A stretch of DNA of 64,000 bases from Mermis nigrescens. Taxonomy: Eukaryota; Nematoda; Enoplea; Mermithida; Mermithidae. This document shows, in pieces, positions 36,416-48,800 of this stretch. Within the stretch, counting starts at the first letter, position 1. Each line of letters begins with the position of its first letter. The notes beneath the pieces are model-generated. The model did no database searches, was not told the origin of the DNA, and was given only the letters and a program-made list of their open reading frames with translations. The stretch is from assembly GCA_036768485.1 (NCBI GenBank), contig JAVLUZ010000507.1, positions 1,249,579-1,313,578 of the forward strand. The letters run 5' to 3'. A program made the position numbers and the translations under genes.

Positions 36416-37683
36416 CTAGCAAGAAAAAATGCTCCGATGGAACAAAAAAAGGTAGAATATATTTGGAACAAAGAATTATCAAGGATGTAAAAGGAGGGGA
36501 CTAGAAAAAGCTCCTATCTACAAATGTCACAAAATTTGCTAAAACTCAGAAATTTCCTAAACAAAGAAAAAAATGAAAGTAAGTAAATCAAAGAAAAACC
36601 TACCTGTGCCTAAAACTGCAAGATCTGCTAAAAATCAGACTTTTTCTAAGCAACGCGAAAATCGAAGTACATTCTGCAGCCTCTGAAAAATTGTCCACCA
36701 TACAGTGGGCGGTTCCAAAATCCTGAGAGGGGTTTTCAAATTGGAATATTGGCCATAAAAATAGTGTTATGGCGAAGAAAACACCATTTTTGAACGTTTC
36801 TTGTCGAGCTCTATCTATTGGTACCTACCAAAAAAACCCAAAAAGAGCAGAAGGATTTAAAAAATTGAATTCTGGAGGTATAGTTGTGTATTTGCGTTTT
36901 CTTGTTGGGTATTTTGCCTTGGGGTGCATACTCCCCAAACCCCTACATCTAAGTATGGTGTCCAATGCTTAATATAAAGCTTATAAAATAAATCTCAAAT
37001 CTGCGTTTTTGCTAATCACTTGCAACGTTAATTTATTCGATATTGTGGCTAGATAAATATTACAAAAAGTTATATCTTATGATTATTTGCGATACCGCAA
37101 CGAAAAGACTGATTTCTATATAATGCATGCGTCCATTCAGTACTCTTCTGGCGTTTAATCCCACCAGACCACCCGGATTTCATTCATGCCCATGTAAACT
37201 GATAAGCATTAGGCATGGGAGGTTAGGGGTATGCACCAGTGTTCAATCAGAAACGTCGAAAATTGCCGTTTTTCCAACATACCATAATTACTATTTTTTG
37301 ACCTAGAAAAATATTGCAACATGGCGCTGCTCAGCTATGGCGATATCTGCTTTTGCAGAGTGAGTGGTTCAGTTATCTAGCCCAATGTTTTATCTTTGTT
37401 CAACAGGATGCTGCTTTCTTCTGCAGGCCGCAGAATATACTTCGATTTTTTGCGTTGCTTAGAAAAGTCTGATTTTAGCAGATCTTGCAGTTTTAGGCAC
37501 AGGTATGTTTTTTTCTTTGATTTACTTACTTTCATTTTTAGGAAATTTCTGAGTTTTAGCAAATTTTGTGACATGTGTAGATAGGAGCTTTTTCTATTCC
37601 CCTCCTTTTATGTTCTTGATAATTTTTTTGTTTCAAGTATGTTCTACCTTTTTTTGTTCCATCGGAACATTTTTTGTTGCTAG
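36416..37683. mobile_element. E2 element, third copy
   Basis: Same ends and same nested MITE-A as the copy at 4486-5775. About 95 bp of left flank (from AGTATAAATTGCTAAG) also matches the tandem unit, so a segment larger than E2 was duplicated. The right flank differs. Confidence 0.75.
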
Positions 37684-37724
37684 TTTTAACTGCTCGATGC
37701 TGAATCTGCGAATTGTAAGGTTAT

Positions 37725-38460
37725 AAGGTAGAGCTATAGCGCGTGTCTATAATATACTTGGGTACCCTAAAAAGTATCTTCCCCTACAGCTTTAATGGGA
37801 CACATCTGGGAGGTGCCATTCATCCTTAAAGATATCACTAAAATGAAAATACTCAATGTAGCTTTTTTGCTTACACTCAATACCGAGTTTGTTAAGAGCG
37901 TGTAAAGCTTTGGTGTAACGTTATAAGATATACAGACCTGTGACGATTTTTTCGGACAGCTTTTATTCAACTTAACATAAAAGCCTATACAATTTAATAG
38001 TGCAGAATTGTAAGGAATAAAATTCTCTAGAAAGCCAAATTTTAGTTTTTTCAAAGTTTTGCACGAGTGGGAGTGTAAAGAGTATAAAAATCTGGGGCTT
38101 AAAAACACATTTTGGTCGCATTTCCGTCTTTACTTCTGCCACCTCCCCCAGTCAAGAGTCGCAAAAAACTTTCGTATAGAAAAGTACTACGTTATAGGGG
38201 CCACACATGGAATTTGACTGCTTTTGTATAAAGTCAATGCGGACTTAGTCCTTGCGTTTTACAGTTTACACTTTGGTGGCGGACGAAAAAATACGTTTAT
38301 ACCTTGTTTTTGTTTACCAGCCTCTCCACTTATAGACTAGGACGTGCAAAGTATTTAAAAAATGCAGTAAGCCTTAAAGGTTACACATTGCATTTGGACA
38401 CATTTTTTAAAAGCCAATACGGGCTTTGATAAGGAGGTGTAAAATTTTAAAACTTTGAAT
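37725..38460 (+). repeat. GTGTAAA-family fragment with degenerate cap
   Basis: GTAGAGCTATAGCGCGTGTC, TATAATATACTTGGGTACCC and CTACAGCTTTAATGGGACAC are in family order, with CTCAATACCGAGTTTG and GTGTAAAGCTTTGGTGTAAC after them. Diverged; runs into the repeat at 38604. Confidence 0.6.
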
Positions 38461-38603
38461 GAAAAACAAACATGTTTTTGCCCGATTGTTCTCTGCCATG
38501 TTCTCCGATGAGTAATCAAGTCAAGCAAAGTATTCTAAGAATAAAGGATGTTCTAAGGAATACACGCCGCATTTGGTCATGTTTCTTTACACTCAATATT
38601 AAC

Positions 38604-38985
38604 CCTTTGTTTACCATCATGTTTGTGCCGTCGAAGAGTAACGACACAGGACGCCGTCTTTGTCTTTGTTACGCTACACCTTCTTCACATAATTTGCTAA
38701 TATTTACTTTCATTTTATGCAATTTTTTTGGTCTTTTTGAATATGTATGTTGCTTTCTTGGACAATTATTTTTTGAAAGAGTTACACTTAAGTATTACTA
38801 TGCATAAGCATAGGCACCTGGTGGACATCAATATAAAAACAAGGAAAATTAGATTTCTATTGTGTTGAAGAGTTTTTTAAGTGCATTCCCTGATTGTGGT
38901 AAATACAACCAGGAGTTGCACTTCAAAAGCTAAAAAGGAATAAACGACTAAATCTTTTTTATATTAGAACCCTTTTTTTCTCATT
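38604..38985 (+). repeat. ~370-bp dispersed repeat, copy 1
   Basis: ACCATCATGTTTGTGCCGTC through TCACTGTAAAT is matched in the same orientation by 60467-60835. Shared blocks: CTGAATATGTATG, AATTATTTTTT, GATTTCT-TTGTGTT. The 111-codon frame ending here is not conserved in the second copy. Confidence 0.55.
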
Positions 38986-39990
38986 TTCAGTTTTTGTCAT
39001 GTCACTGTAAATATGCCGAGAAAATGCTCATATCTGTTGTTCTATAACTTCTCATATAGCTAAACCATTAAAAACGATGGATTTATAGCCAAAACGAGGC
39101 TAGAGAAAGTTCTAGACACCAAGAAAAGGGAGATCAGAAAAAATGCCTATAAAATGATTCACTAGGACGCCGTCCTAAATTACGGTAAACGGAAGATTAA
39201 GTTAGCTGCATAGATGTAAAATTTCAATTCTCAAACACGGTTCTGCATTGATTTTTCCCGTTATCTTCTTCTAGTATGAGTTAGAACATGATATCAGACC
39301 TAAGAATGTTTTATGCCTTAAGATCTCACGTTCTATTTATAGAATTGATCTGCATTCAATAAACTCAGAAGATCCGGCTTTACTACTTATCACTAGGACA
39401 CGGCGCAAGAAGAGTAAGCGAGATAATCATGCAAATAAATGCAATAGTGCACAATGATAGACCTGGAAATTTTAATAGTTCATCGTAAAATGCCGAAGCA
39501 GGAGGAAATGAACTTGCAATCATCATTTCATCACGCTAACATAACACGTATAACTGCAGAGCCATAATAAACAGCATGATGATGTTACTTCATATATTGA
39601 TCCTTTGAATATTGATTACATCTCGAAAAATGCGATACTGATCTCCAAATACATCGGCCACTTAGCACAGGCCAAAGTTTCCCTTCTAACCATCACTAAA
39701 CCAGTGAGAAATGTTTTGAGAGGACTCGTTCTGTTTTTAGAGGCCACAGAACACACTTCGATTTTTGTGTTGCTTAGATAAGTTTGATTTTTAGGAGATT
39801 CTAATAATTTGTTGCACACATAGGTGACTTTTCCCTGGTCCTCGTTTTTATGTCTTTAAGCAATCTTGAAGTTCCCTGTAATATTTTACAAAAAAATCGA
39901 CTCTCCACAACACTCCGGGAACAAAGTAAAGCTTTAGTTTGAATTAATTTACAACTCCGTTAAGCGCAAAGCCTTTCTAAACTTAAGATC
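38986..39990. other. Unassigned DNA with one E-family remnant
   Basis: Positions 39737-39870 (GAGGCCACAGAACACACTTC, TTCCCTGGTCC) are a diverged right end of an E element. The rest has no recognisable content. Confidence 0.4.
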
Positions 39991-41200
39991 ATGTCACTAC
40001 TTATAACAGTAGAAGATAGTGAACAAAACCGATGCAGAAATGTGTTTTTCACCCAAGACTTAGATTTTACACCTCCAGTACTAATTCAATATCAAGTGTA
40101 AAAAAGTGCATTTTACTGCTATGTGTAACCCTTAAGACGTTCTCTTTTTTTTCACATAAGTGAGAAGATACCAATTCAGTTCAGACACAGGGAAGTCAGC
40201 GGACAAAATAATCCGACCAAGTGTGGTTTGTAACCGTCGATACATACTTTATTTTAAGAATAGTCCGCACAACCCGATTCATTAGAGAAGAAGTTGGCTG
40301 ACAATACATCAGCTGAAAACGTGTTTCGTACAACAGTTTAAACTTTACAACTTCATGCCTAACTCAATATTGAGTATAAAGAAAAGCGTCCAAATGTAAT
40401 GGGTTACCTTTGAAATGTACTTTCATTTTATTTTTAGTATACATTGCGCGTTCGATTTATAATCATCGGAATATACGTTGTTTTTTAGCGCACTAGCAGA
40501 GTGTAAAGTTTAAAAATTTGAAGCCAACTCTTTATCGAGTGTAAAAAAATTTAATTTGTTTTACTTTGTAGCATTTGAGCTTTAGTACGTTTGCGTGTGG
40601 AAAACTTTAGTCTCACATCCTATTTGAAACATGGACGAATCCGTAGTGGAAAGAAAACGTGTTTTTTCACCCTGTGTTACACCCTTGATTTCGAACTTTT
40701 ACACTTTCAGAACTTTACTCAATATTGAGGTTTTTTAATTTAAATTTGCTGCGACTTGTAGCTCTTAAAACGTACTTTTTTTATTCTGTTCAACTTGTCC
40801 TGACTTATAAGGGGAGAAGTTGGCGGGAAATCTGAGACGATACCTGTTTTCTACATTTTCCAACTACATTGTGAATTTTAAAGTCCTAAATATATCTCCG
40901 AATTAAGTGTAAAAGAATTTGCAGGTAAGCGAAAAATAGCTCTTGGGTCTAAGTAAATTTTCTCAACAAATTTTTTCGGACTCATAACAGGATTTGTTAT
41001 TGGACAGAAATAAGTAAAAAACGCGACCAAAATCCGTTTTACACCCGTATTTTTTGCACTCTTTACACTACCCCTCTAGAACTAATGCGAAATTTAAAAA
41101 AAACCAAAAAATCTGGTATTCAAAAAATTTCATCTTATACAGTTTTATTCCATTTAATTTCATGAGGTACTTATGCCGAGTTGAAATTGAAGCGCAACCT
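39990..41200 (-). repeat. Reversed, diverged GTGTAAA-family region
   Basis: Carries reversed landmarks: TTTACACCCGTATTTTTTGC, CTCTTTACACTACCCCTC, and earlier TTTTTTCACCCTGTGTTACA with GAACTTTTACAC. An E-family end fragment follows at about 41205-41345 (GCTGCAGAATATACTTCGAG). Confidence 0.55.
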
Positions 41201-41654
41201 CCTTCTCGATGCTGCAGAATATACTTCGAGTTTTGTGTTGCTTAGAAAAAGTCTGATTTTTAGCAGATTCTTATGATTCTTTGCGCGCGTAGTTAAATTT
41301 TTTTCTAGTGCCCTCCTCCTCTTTTATATCTTTAGTAATCCGCAATTCCGAGCAACGTGCGTATTCAAACAACACAACACAACATCAGATTATAGAACAG
41401 TCGTAAAAATTTTTATTTTCCAAAGTTTTATGATGTTAAGTTTTATATTTCGCGAGCAGAGTACAATTCTACGTGACCACTTACTGTTTTTTGGATTTAA
41501 AAACATAGCAATATCCAATTTTTCGGAAAAATTCGACTATTACTACATAGAAAGGGTTAACAATGCACTTTATAACTAGGAATGTTCAATAAGCGCTGAG
41601 TATGCTTTAGGTCTTACAAATCCCACAAAAAAGGGAAAAATCGCAAGACATTCG

Positions 41655-41995
41655 GTGACAAGGTTAAGGCTGGATGGGTCGCGGATCACCTTCCATACTT
41701 TGGCTTCCAAGTTATATCAACTCGACGCCATGCAATTTTTTCTTCTGTATTCAATAAATCCAAAGTACATATACAAAATGCACCCTCCAAACATTCAGGA
41801 ATTTAAAAATTGCATTAATCACCAATTTAATGATCCTAAAGTAAGAATGCGAAGAAAAGCTTTCCGATTACTGTGAGCTTCATTTCAAGTTTTAGGAAAC
41901 GATTGCGATCATACATGGTAGAATTTTATGTTATTTAAAAAAATTGTTGCAACTACAGAAAAGCAAAAATACGGAATGCATGTGCGCCACCCTGT
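41655..41995 (+). pseudogene. Tc1/mariner transposase C-terminal remnant with right TIR
   Basis: The frame ending at 41876 reads LDAMQFFLLYSINPKYIYK, MHPPNIQEFKNCINHQFND, then RRKAFRLL. It matches the C-terminal end of mariner-type transposases (the D-x-FFLW region, then a Pro-Asn-Ile-Gln-Glu-Leu helix), here degenerate (LLYSIN where the family has LW-GYLK). About 100 bp after the stop, GCGCCACCCTGTATA supplies a mariner-type TIR with TA. N-terminal and central parts are absent or decayed. Confidence 0.6.
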
Positions 41996-43255
41996 ATATC
42001 GAGATAATTTTTACTTCTAATCGGTTTAGTTGACTTCAAATCAAAAGAGAGTCATATTTTTTTGAAAGGCGCGGCACAATAATAATGAAATTAAAATATA
42101 ATTTCACTTACTTGGTGTAAATGAAAGTAAATACGCCCAACCAAGCAATGACAAGTTTTGTTACTAGAAGTCAGCGAAAATCTGGGCTTTATATTAATTA
42201 TAATTATTATCACGTGATCAATGCTCTTATTTATGGCATACGTAAACATTCTCGTTTCTGCTCAAACAGTAAACAGCAGTGGGAATGTTTGCATGGGTCA
42301 TGCATTGGTCAACTTCGCGAGGTCAAGTTTTTTGTGTAAAAAATTTCTTGTCATTGGCTCCGCTTAAAATTGATGATTATAAGATTAAGGAATACTTTGT
42401 TTGCTGTTAAACATTCTTCTATTTGCAACGTCAGTGACATTTTTTCAAGTTCATCAAACCTTTAATTTTTATCACGAAAAAAATATAAGCCTGTTTGTGT
42501 AATTAATAAACATTTTTTGGTTACGTAACAAACTAAGCAATGCAGAAAGTGCAAAAAGTGCCTTCAAATATTTTGAATCGTTTTTCTAGATTTCATTGAA
42601 CCGAGATCGAGCTTTGTTTTTTCAAACTTTTCGAAAACAACGAAAGTTTGCCAGATCACTATATAAGTGCTCACTTTGTTTACAAGATAATATTAATTTT
42701 AATGAGGGCTTAGTCTATCTTCATAATTAAATCCGTTCTAATGAGTTTGATCGTGACTTAAATATTTTAACGATAGTAAGTCGAAAGCTTACTGTATATA
42801 TTTTTCACAAATTCATGCATTCGAGTAATTAAGGCAGATTTCTGCACTTTTCTAAGTTTTGTTTAAAGTTAAGCTAAGTTCATATGGATTGCTATGTTAA
42901 CGTATAGATCACTCAATACCTCACTAGTTCACATCGCTGTTGTAGTCGCAAACTCTTTCAAAAACTGCAAAATTATATGTCCGTAATGCTCAGCATGAGC
43001 GGTATAGGATAAATGCTAAAATAGCGTGCAGTAAGACTATGCTAATCCACAAATTCTAGTCAATTTAAGTACACCTTTTGATTTTCATCTGTTTTTGGCC
43101 TTCTTATTTTTTTCGATAAATTTTATTTTTTCATTGGTCTATACCACCCAAAAGTCTTATCTTTCCGTGTATGCCTGCTCTTACTTATATTTGTTCTTGT
43201 GGTAAAATGAAAACTTCCTATTTATAAGCTGCCTGTGAGCGCAACTATTATGTTT
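41996..43255. other. Unassigned AT-rich DNA
   Basis: No gene, RNA or repeat recognised in about 1.25 kb. Confidence 0.4.
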
Positions 43256-43260
43256 ATCAT

Positions 43261-43790
43261 GGGTAGCTTGTTGCGCTTGCTAATAATATCCTACTTGGGT
43301 ACCCCAACATGTGTGGTCCCAAAGATAAAGATTTGGGAGGTGCGGTCTTTTTAATAATAAAATAATTTACTGTCGATGTTTTTGTATTCGTTTACACTCA
43401 ATACGGTACTAATTATGAGTGTGTAATGTTTACAACAAAAATTCCGAATCTCTTTCTATTGCGTACGGACGACCGTCTTTTAAACCTTTGCCCGCAACAA
43501 GTATATAGGTCGCGAACATGTATGTACTTAAAGATTTTAGTGCAATAAACGAGCTCTAGCGCTACAGTGAGACAACCTTTGACTTAATTTTTTCTCCATT
43601 CTGCCGCCCTTTAGCAACTCAGTTCAAATGACTAGTGTATTTTTAGGTATTCAAATTGTAAAACAATAATTCCTCTACAAATGCAATTTTTTTAAGTGTA
43701 AAGAAGTTTGTCGGTTTTTAAGTGCCCTCTTTTCTTGTGATATCCTTAGGAAATTTACTGATTTAATCAGATTTTGTTAATAAAAAGTAT
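43261..43790 (+). repeat. GTGTAAA-family fragment with degenerate cap
   Basis: GGTAGCTTGTTGCGCTTGCT, then ATATCCTACTTGGGTACCCC, GGGAGGTGCGGTC and CTCAATACGGTAC. An E-family left end (TAGTACTAGCAAGGGAAAAT) follows at 43786-43900. Confidence 0.55.
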
Positions 43791-44065
43791 AGTACTAGCA
43801 AGGGAAAATGCTTCGATGGAACAAAAAAAGGACGAATTTCTTTGGAAACGTGGAATATGATGACATGAAAGACGGAAAACAAGGAAAAGTCACCTATGTA
43901 ACATTAAGCCTGGAAGGCCATCATCATTCGGGATTAATTGAATCATTGATTTTCGGATATTAGCTAATACCTCGTCATTCAATGGTAAGCTTGGTGCACA
44001 GCCATCATTTGTGAAGCCTATTGGGCAAACTTCAATTATGTTTCTTGAATTTGATCTCGATGGAC

Positions 44066-45085
44066 GTTTGTGCGTACCTATAATATACTTGGGTACTCAC
44101 AAGCAGACATGCACGTAGGGTGTAGGGGTTTGGAGGGTCCTGATTCCCCGATGGATGGATTAAATGAAAATTTTGTGGGGAAAATGAGGCGAAATGAAGG
44201 CTAAAAACAGATAAAATTGGAAATTTCCTTCAAAAAAGCTTCAAATTTACCGGAAACTATTCAAGCGCTTATACTAGTTTTTGAGGTCATTTTGGCCCAA
44301 GAAAGCTGAATTTTTGACTCCTTCAGACCGGCAGATCCTCCAGATCGGCCATGCTGTCCACCTATGCCCCCAACACATAAGTCTCTAAAAGCAATAAGAG
44401 GACACGGCTCGAAGGTGCAGGTTTTGAAAGATAAATATTAAAAAAATTATTTACCCTTTTTGTTTTTGTTTACACTTAATACCGAGTGTGTAATGCGTGT
44501 GTAAAGTGTTGGATACGTTATAAAACACAAACTTTTCTCGATTTTTTTTCAAACAGCGCCTATGCATCTAAATGTAAATGTCTCATACAATTTAATAGTA
44601 TACAATTGTGAAAAATGAAAGAAAGAAATTTTCTGGAACCAAAATTTTTATTCTTCGAATTTCGCATTGGTTGTTGAGTGAGAGCGTAAAATGTGTAAAA
44701 AATTTTAGCAGTGTTTTTGAGGATTTTTTGCCCCCAGTTAGAAATTGGGTAGTGCAGACTTTCTCACTCAGCTACATAAAAAACATGCTCTAAAAAAGTG
44801 CAGATTTTTTAGAGACACCCTTATACCTATTTCATTTGGCAACTTACCCTTGATCGATTAAACCAAATCATACTTATTAAAAGTAGGATACCAGCAGTGA
44901 AAAATGCTCTGATGGAGCAAGAATGACAAATATACTTAGAATAGCGCATTCTAAAAGATACAAGAGGAGGAAACTAGGAAAAAGTCACTTATGCGCGCAA
45001 AAAATAATAAAAGCCTGCTGAAAATCAGATCCCTCTAGGAGCACGAAAATCAAAGTATATTCTGCGGCTTTTGAAGAAGGAAGGC
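44066..45085 (+). repeat. Composite: cap string, MITE-B, GTGTAAA fragment, E-family fragment
   Basis: CGTACCTATAATATACTTGG (44075) is followed by MITE-B (about 44105-44375), a GTGTAAA-family piece (44395-44800 with CTTAATACCGAGTGTGTAAT) and a diverged E left end (44880-45080, ending TATATTCTGCGGC). Confidence 0.5.
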
Positions 45086-45619
45086 GTCCCCTCTCAAACT
45101 ATTGTTCATTGGTTTTGTGAAGAGCTCAGGAGGAAACTTTTAACCGTGCTAAAGGGGCGATCCAGCTGGATATCAGTATCACATTTTTATGACAGTATAT
45201 AATTAATAATCAATCAACTGGTTCAATAGATGAATTATGCAAAAAATAAGCTTTCAAACAATTTTGTTCGTTTCATTCGAATAAGTATAAAAATTTGAAT
45301 ATGGCTGCCACGTTAGGCTGCCTTATTGGAAAAATTGCATTTTTAAAACTTTATGAATTTGTTCTAATATATTTATAAGCTTTCTGAGTAAACAGATAGA
45401 AAACTACATGCTCTCAATAATGAGCCGAGTCCCATAGATTATAACTTTATATAGCCCTTTTGTTCTTAGCGTTTTAAATGGAGAATTTTCCATTTCACAC
45501 TGGTATAACTAAACGGTCATCGGCTAAATGGCTGCTCCAAAAGGCCATCGCCAAAGCGACCTATTTCGTATCTGCTCACCGATACTTACAGTATTCTTAT
45601 TCACTGTAAATTTAAATTT

Positions 45620-45635
45620 CTGTTTCTTTTGTTAG
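45620..45635 (+). promoter_or_regulatory. Candidate splice acceptor upstream of TTL gene 2 start
   Basis: TTTCTTTTGTTAG, a pyrimidine-rich tract ending in AG at 45635, lies 19 nt before the ATG. Together with the similar site before TTL gene 1 this suggests spliced-leader acceptance or a short 5'-UTR intron. Confidence 0.4.
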
Positions 45636-45654
45636 ATATATAAAGGCATAAAAA

Positions 45655-45841
45655 ATGATGCTCCTACTCGCGATAAGATTAACAACGTTCTTGTGCGTTC
45701 TATTTACTACGGTTAATTCGTCGGCCTGGCTCAAAGGCAAACAATATAACTCAAACTCCGGCTGTGTCATCGCTATGGGCACAATTCATTGCAGTTCCCG
45801 AATTCCTCGCCAAATGGCCATTCAAATGGTCGACGAGGACA
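45655..45841 (+). CDS. TTL gene 2, exon 1 (signal peptide)
   Basis: The ATG at 45655 is the first of two tandem Met codons. The exon ends A|GTATGA (GT at 45842-45843), phase 1, at the same place in the protein as in the paralog (after VDED / IDED). A MITE-A copy begins in the intron within about 20 bp of this donor. Confidence 0.85.
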
Positions 45842-48800
45842 GTATGATATCTTTTCTTAGGTCAAAAAATGGTCCTACAAATGGTATAACGGCTAAAACC
45901 AACATATTCCAACGTTTCTCATCGAGCACTATACAATATCATTAAAAAATCACGAGATAAACGAAAAAATTCAAAATTTGAATTTTGTGGGGTATTTTAG
46001 TATTTTATCGGGGGAATATGGGGGTATTTTGGTATTTTATCCGGGGAAGGGGATTTATTCGGCCTTCTGGGGGTTGCTTACCCTCCGAAACTCTTTCCTC
46101 ACACTTGCGTATGGTTGTATGTTTGTGGTCTATTCCTATTTATAAGTCATTGCTTTCTTTGGCTCTGGACAGATAGGAACATGCGGTGTTGAGCGGTCTA
46201 GAACCCTAGAATTGAAAAATTAATAATTTTTCCTCCGGGAAATGAGGCAAAATGATGGCTAAAAATTGATGAAAATGAACCACTTCCAGCAAAAGTGCTC
46301 TAAAATAATCAGGAACTGGGATTAACATTGCATTACGCTATTTTAGCATTAATATTAGTTTGCGAGACCTTTTAGCTCAAAAAGCTCCTCAGTCACCCCT
46401 TTAGATCGGCTATCTGTGCACCTATGGCTAAAAGTCTTAGAAACTTAAGAAAGAGGGCATGAATAACTATTTCTGACGTTCGTAATATAGCCGTATGAGC
46501 TTTAAATCATTGGCAGCGTAAAAACACATTTTAAAATTCGAGATAATGTTCATTTCAATCTAGAACATAAAACAGAAGAGGATTTCAAAAAAATTCGAGT
46601 AAATTGGAAAACATGCGACCAAAAATGTATATGAATATAGCGCAAAATTAAGCTATTGAGCAAAACTCGCCAAAAACGCATGAAACAGCATATTTTTCAC
46701 GTTGTTTTGTAGGAAAGTCGAAAATGCTAGTAGGAAATTAATATTTTCTTGAGGAACAAAGCCCTAAGCTCTTTCACCCAGCAACACGTGTAGTCCATCC
46801 AGAACCCCAACTTTGTATTCTTCAAAAACTCTTGTTGTTTATGGATTTAATTTTTACAACACAATAATGCAGCTAAAAATATGCCTTTTAGGCAAATTGC
46901 ATTAAAAAATTTGTCATATTAAAAAGACCTATTTTTGACCGATTTACACCTATTCACAATTTTGTCACTTAAGATGCTAAATAAAACTAGAAAATAAGTC
47001 AAAAAGCCGATATTCATGTGTAAAGTAGCGCTTCGCTACAGTGCATTTTATTTAAAATAATATATTTCACGTGCAGGATTTTTCCAAAAAAGATTATTAA
47101 ATTGTTATTTGGGCTTTATTTTCAGTTTTCATGCGATTGGGCAAAGTTCACGAAAGCAGTTTACGCGAAACGCTAAAACTTATTAGAATTTACGCTAAAA
47201 AATGAAAAATTATACAAATATGCTAAGCTGCCAATAAAACGAACAAAATTTAATAATAGATATTATTTATTACATTAATAATATCACCTTTTTAAAAGCT
47301 TCGCATCGGAAATATTTGAGAAATTACGTTGATCGATGGCGAAAGATTATTACACAGTACTTCCACCGCCCTTGATCTCTCTACCTACAAGTATGTGTGT
47401 TGGACAAATGTGAGGGGGGTTAGGGCAATCAACACACATGGGTATTTGGGGTTTGTTCCCCCAGAATCCGATAGACCCCAAAATCGATAAATTCGCAGAT
47501 TTAATTTTCGGCATGTTTATTTAGGATTTTTGCTGTTTTTACACCGTTCAGGTCCCCAGAATCTGGTCGCTTCCCGCGAATAACGGCTACCTCCTCACAC
47601 CGTTAAATAACTCTCGAAATCTTTTTGTTAAAGCAGTTGCGAATGCCGCATTCATATTATTTAGATTATCCTCTATACGATTCCATGGACGCTGCCGAAT
47701 TTAATGCAAAAGACGCTCCGTTTTATTTCAGGGGCTGCGCTACGGACAGCGGTGGGACCGATATCGATCCCGAATTATTGATCATCCACTTTTGCAAAGG
47801 AGATCAGGTGAAGTATATGCACTTCACGCCATATATGTAACATGGGCATAGGGAGATTTTCCCACCCAGAAGTTGATCCTCCCCAATCCTCCTGAAGCCA
47901 GAAATTTTTAGACCCCTCTTGATTTTTGAAAGAAATGGAATTTTTGAACGTTTTTAGGCACTTTTTGACCGTTTTTCGTTAAAAATTAGAATCATTTACC
48001 CCAACTCACAGTCTAAAAATGTCGGGAGAAGTCTTGAACAAAATTTTGAGCCGGTCGTTGAAACAAATATTGCGTTTTTCTGGGCCAAAATGAGGTCTAA
48101 AACTACTACAAATGCTAAAATAGCGCTAAAACTATGTTAATCTCCAGTTTCTGGTCAACGTAGAGTACCGTGCAATCCTCCACGTGCATATCTGATGATC
48201 ACGAGATATGAAAAAATCAAAATCACAAATCAATTCTGAGAAAAATTTAAAAAGAAATTTTATTTTGAATTAATTTGAAAATTTATTTATAAAAATTTTA
48301 AATTTTTAAATTTACATTAAAAAATTAAAATTAAGAATAAATTTGCAAAAAATTAAAATGAGAGCAAACGTTTTTAATTTGAACATTTTATATACAAAAA
48401 CACAAGAACATTTCGGGCTCTTTTAGCATTTATGTCTGTTTTTGTGGCCAGTCAGTCTCACAAAATTCTAGCTGATCTTCATACCGCTATGCTATGCGTA
48501 TATTGTGATATAATGACGGATTGAAAAAAATCGTAAAATTGTGCGGCACGCCTGGTTTTCGCGAATTGTGTTTTTCTTGCACTTTTCCAGTGCATGACTC
48601 TATTCTAGAAAATTTAATATTTTCAAAAATTTAACGTAACAAATGATTATGCTGACTTGTTCCAATTAATTTGAGAGTAATTCAGCGTGGAACGCCTGAA
48701 AATTCTCAAAATTTAGGTATAAAGACGACTGAGGATGACACTAATTGCAGCTATATTGCCTTTAGTGTCTACTCAATATCGGAACTTTGAGTGTTTTTCA

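Noticed and set aside
38472..38807. 111-codon frame as a membrane protein
   Set aside because: Overlaps a dispersed repeat whose second copy (60467-60835) does not keep the frame.
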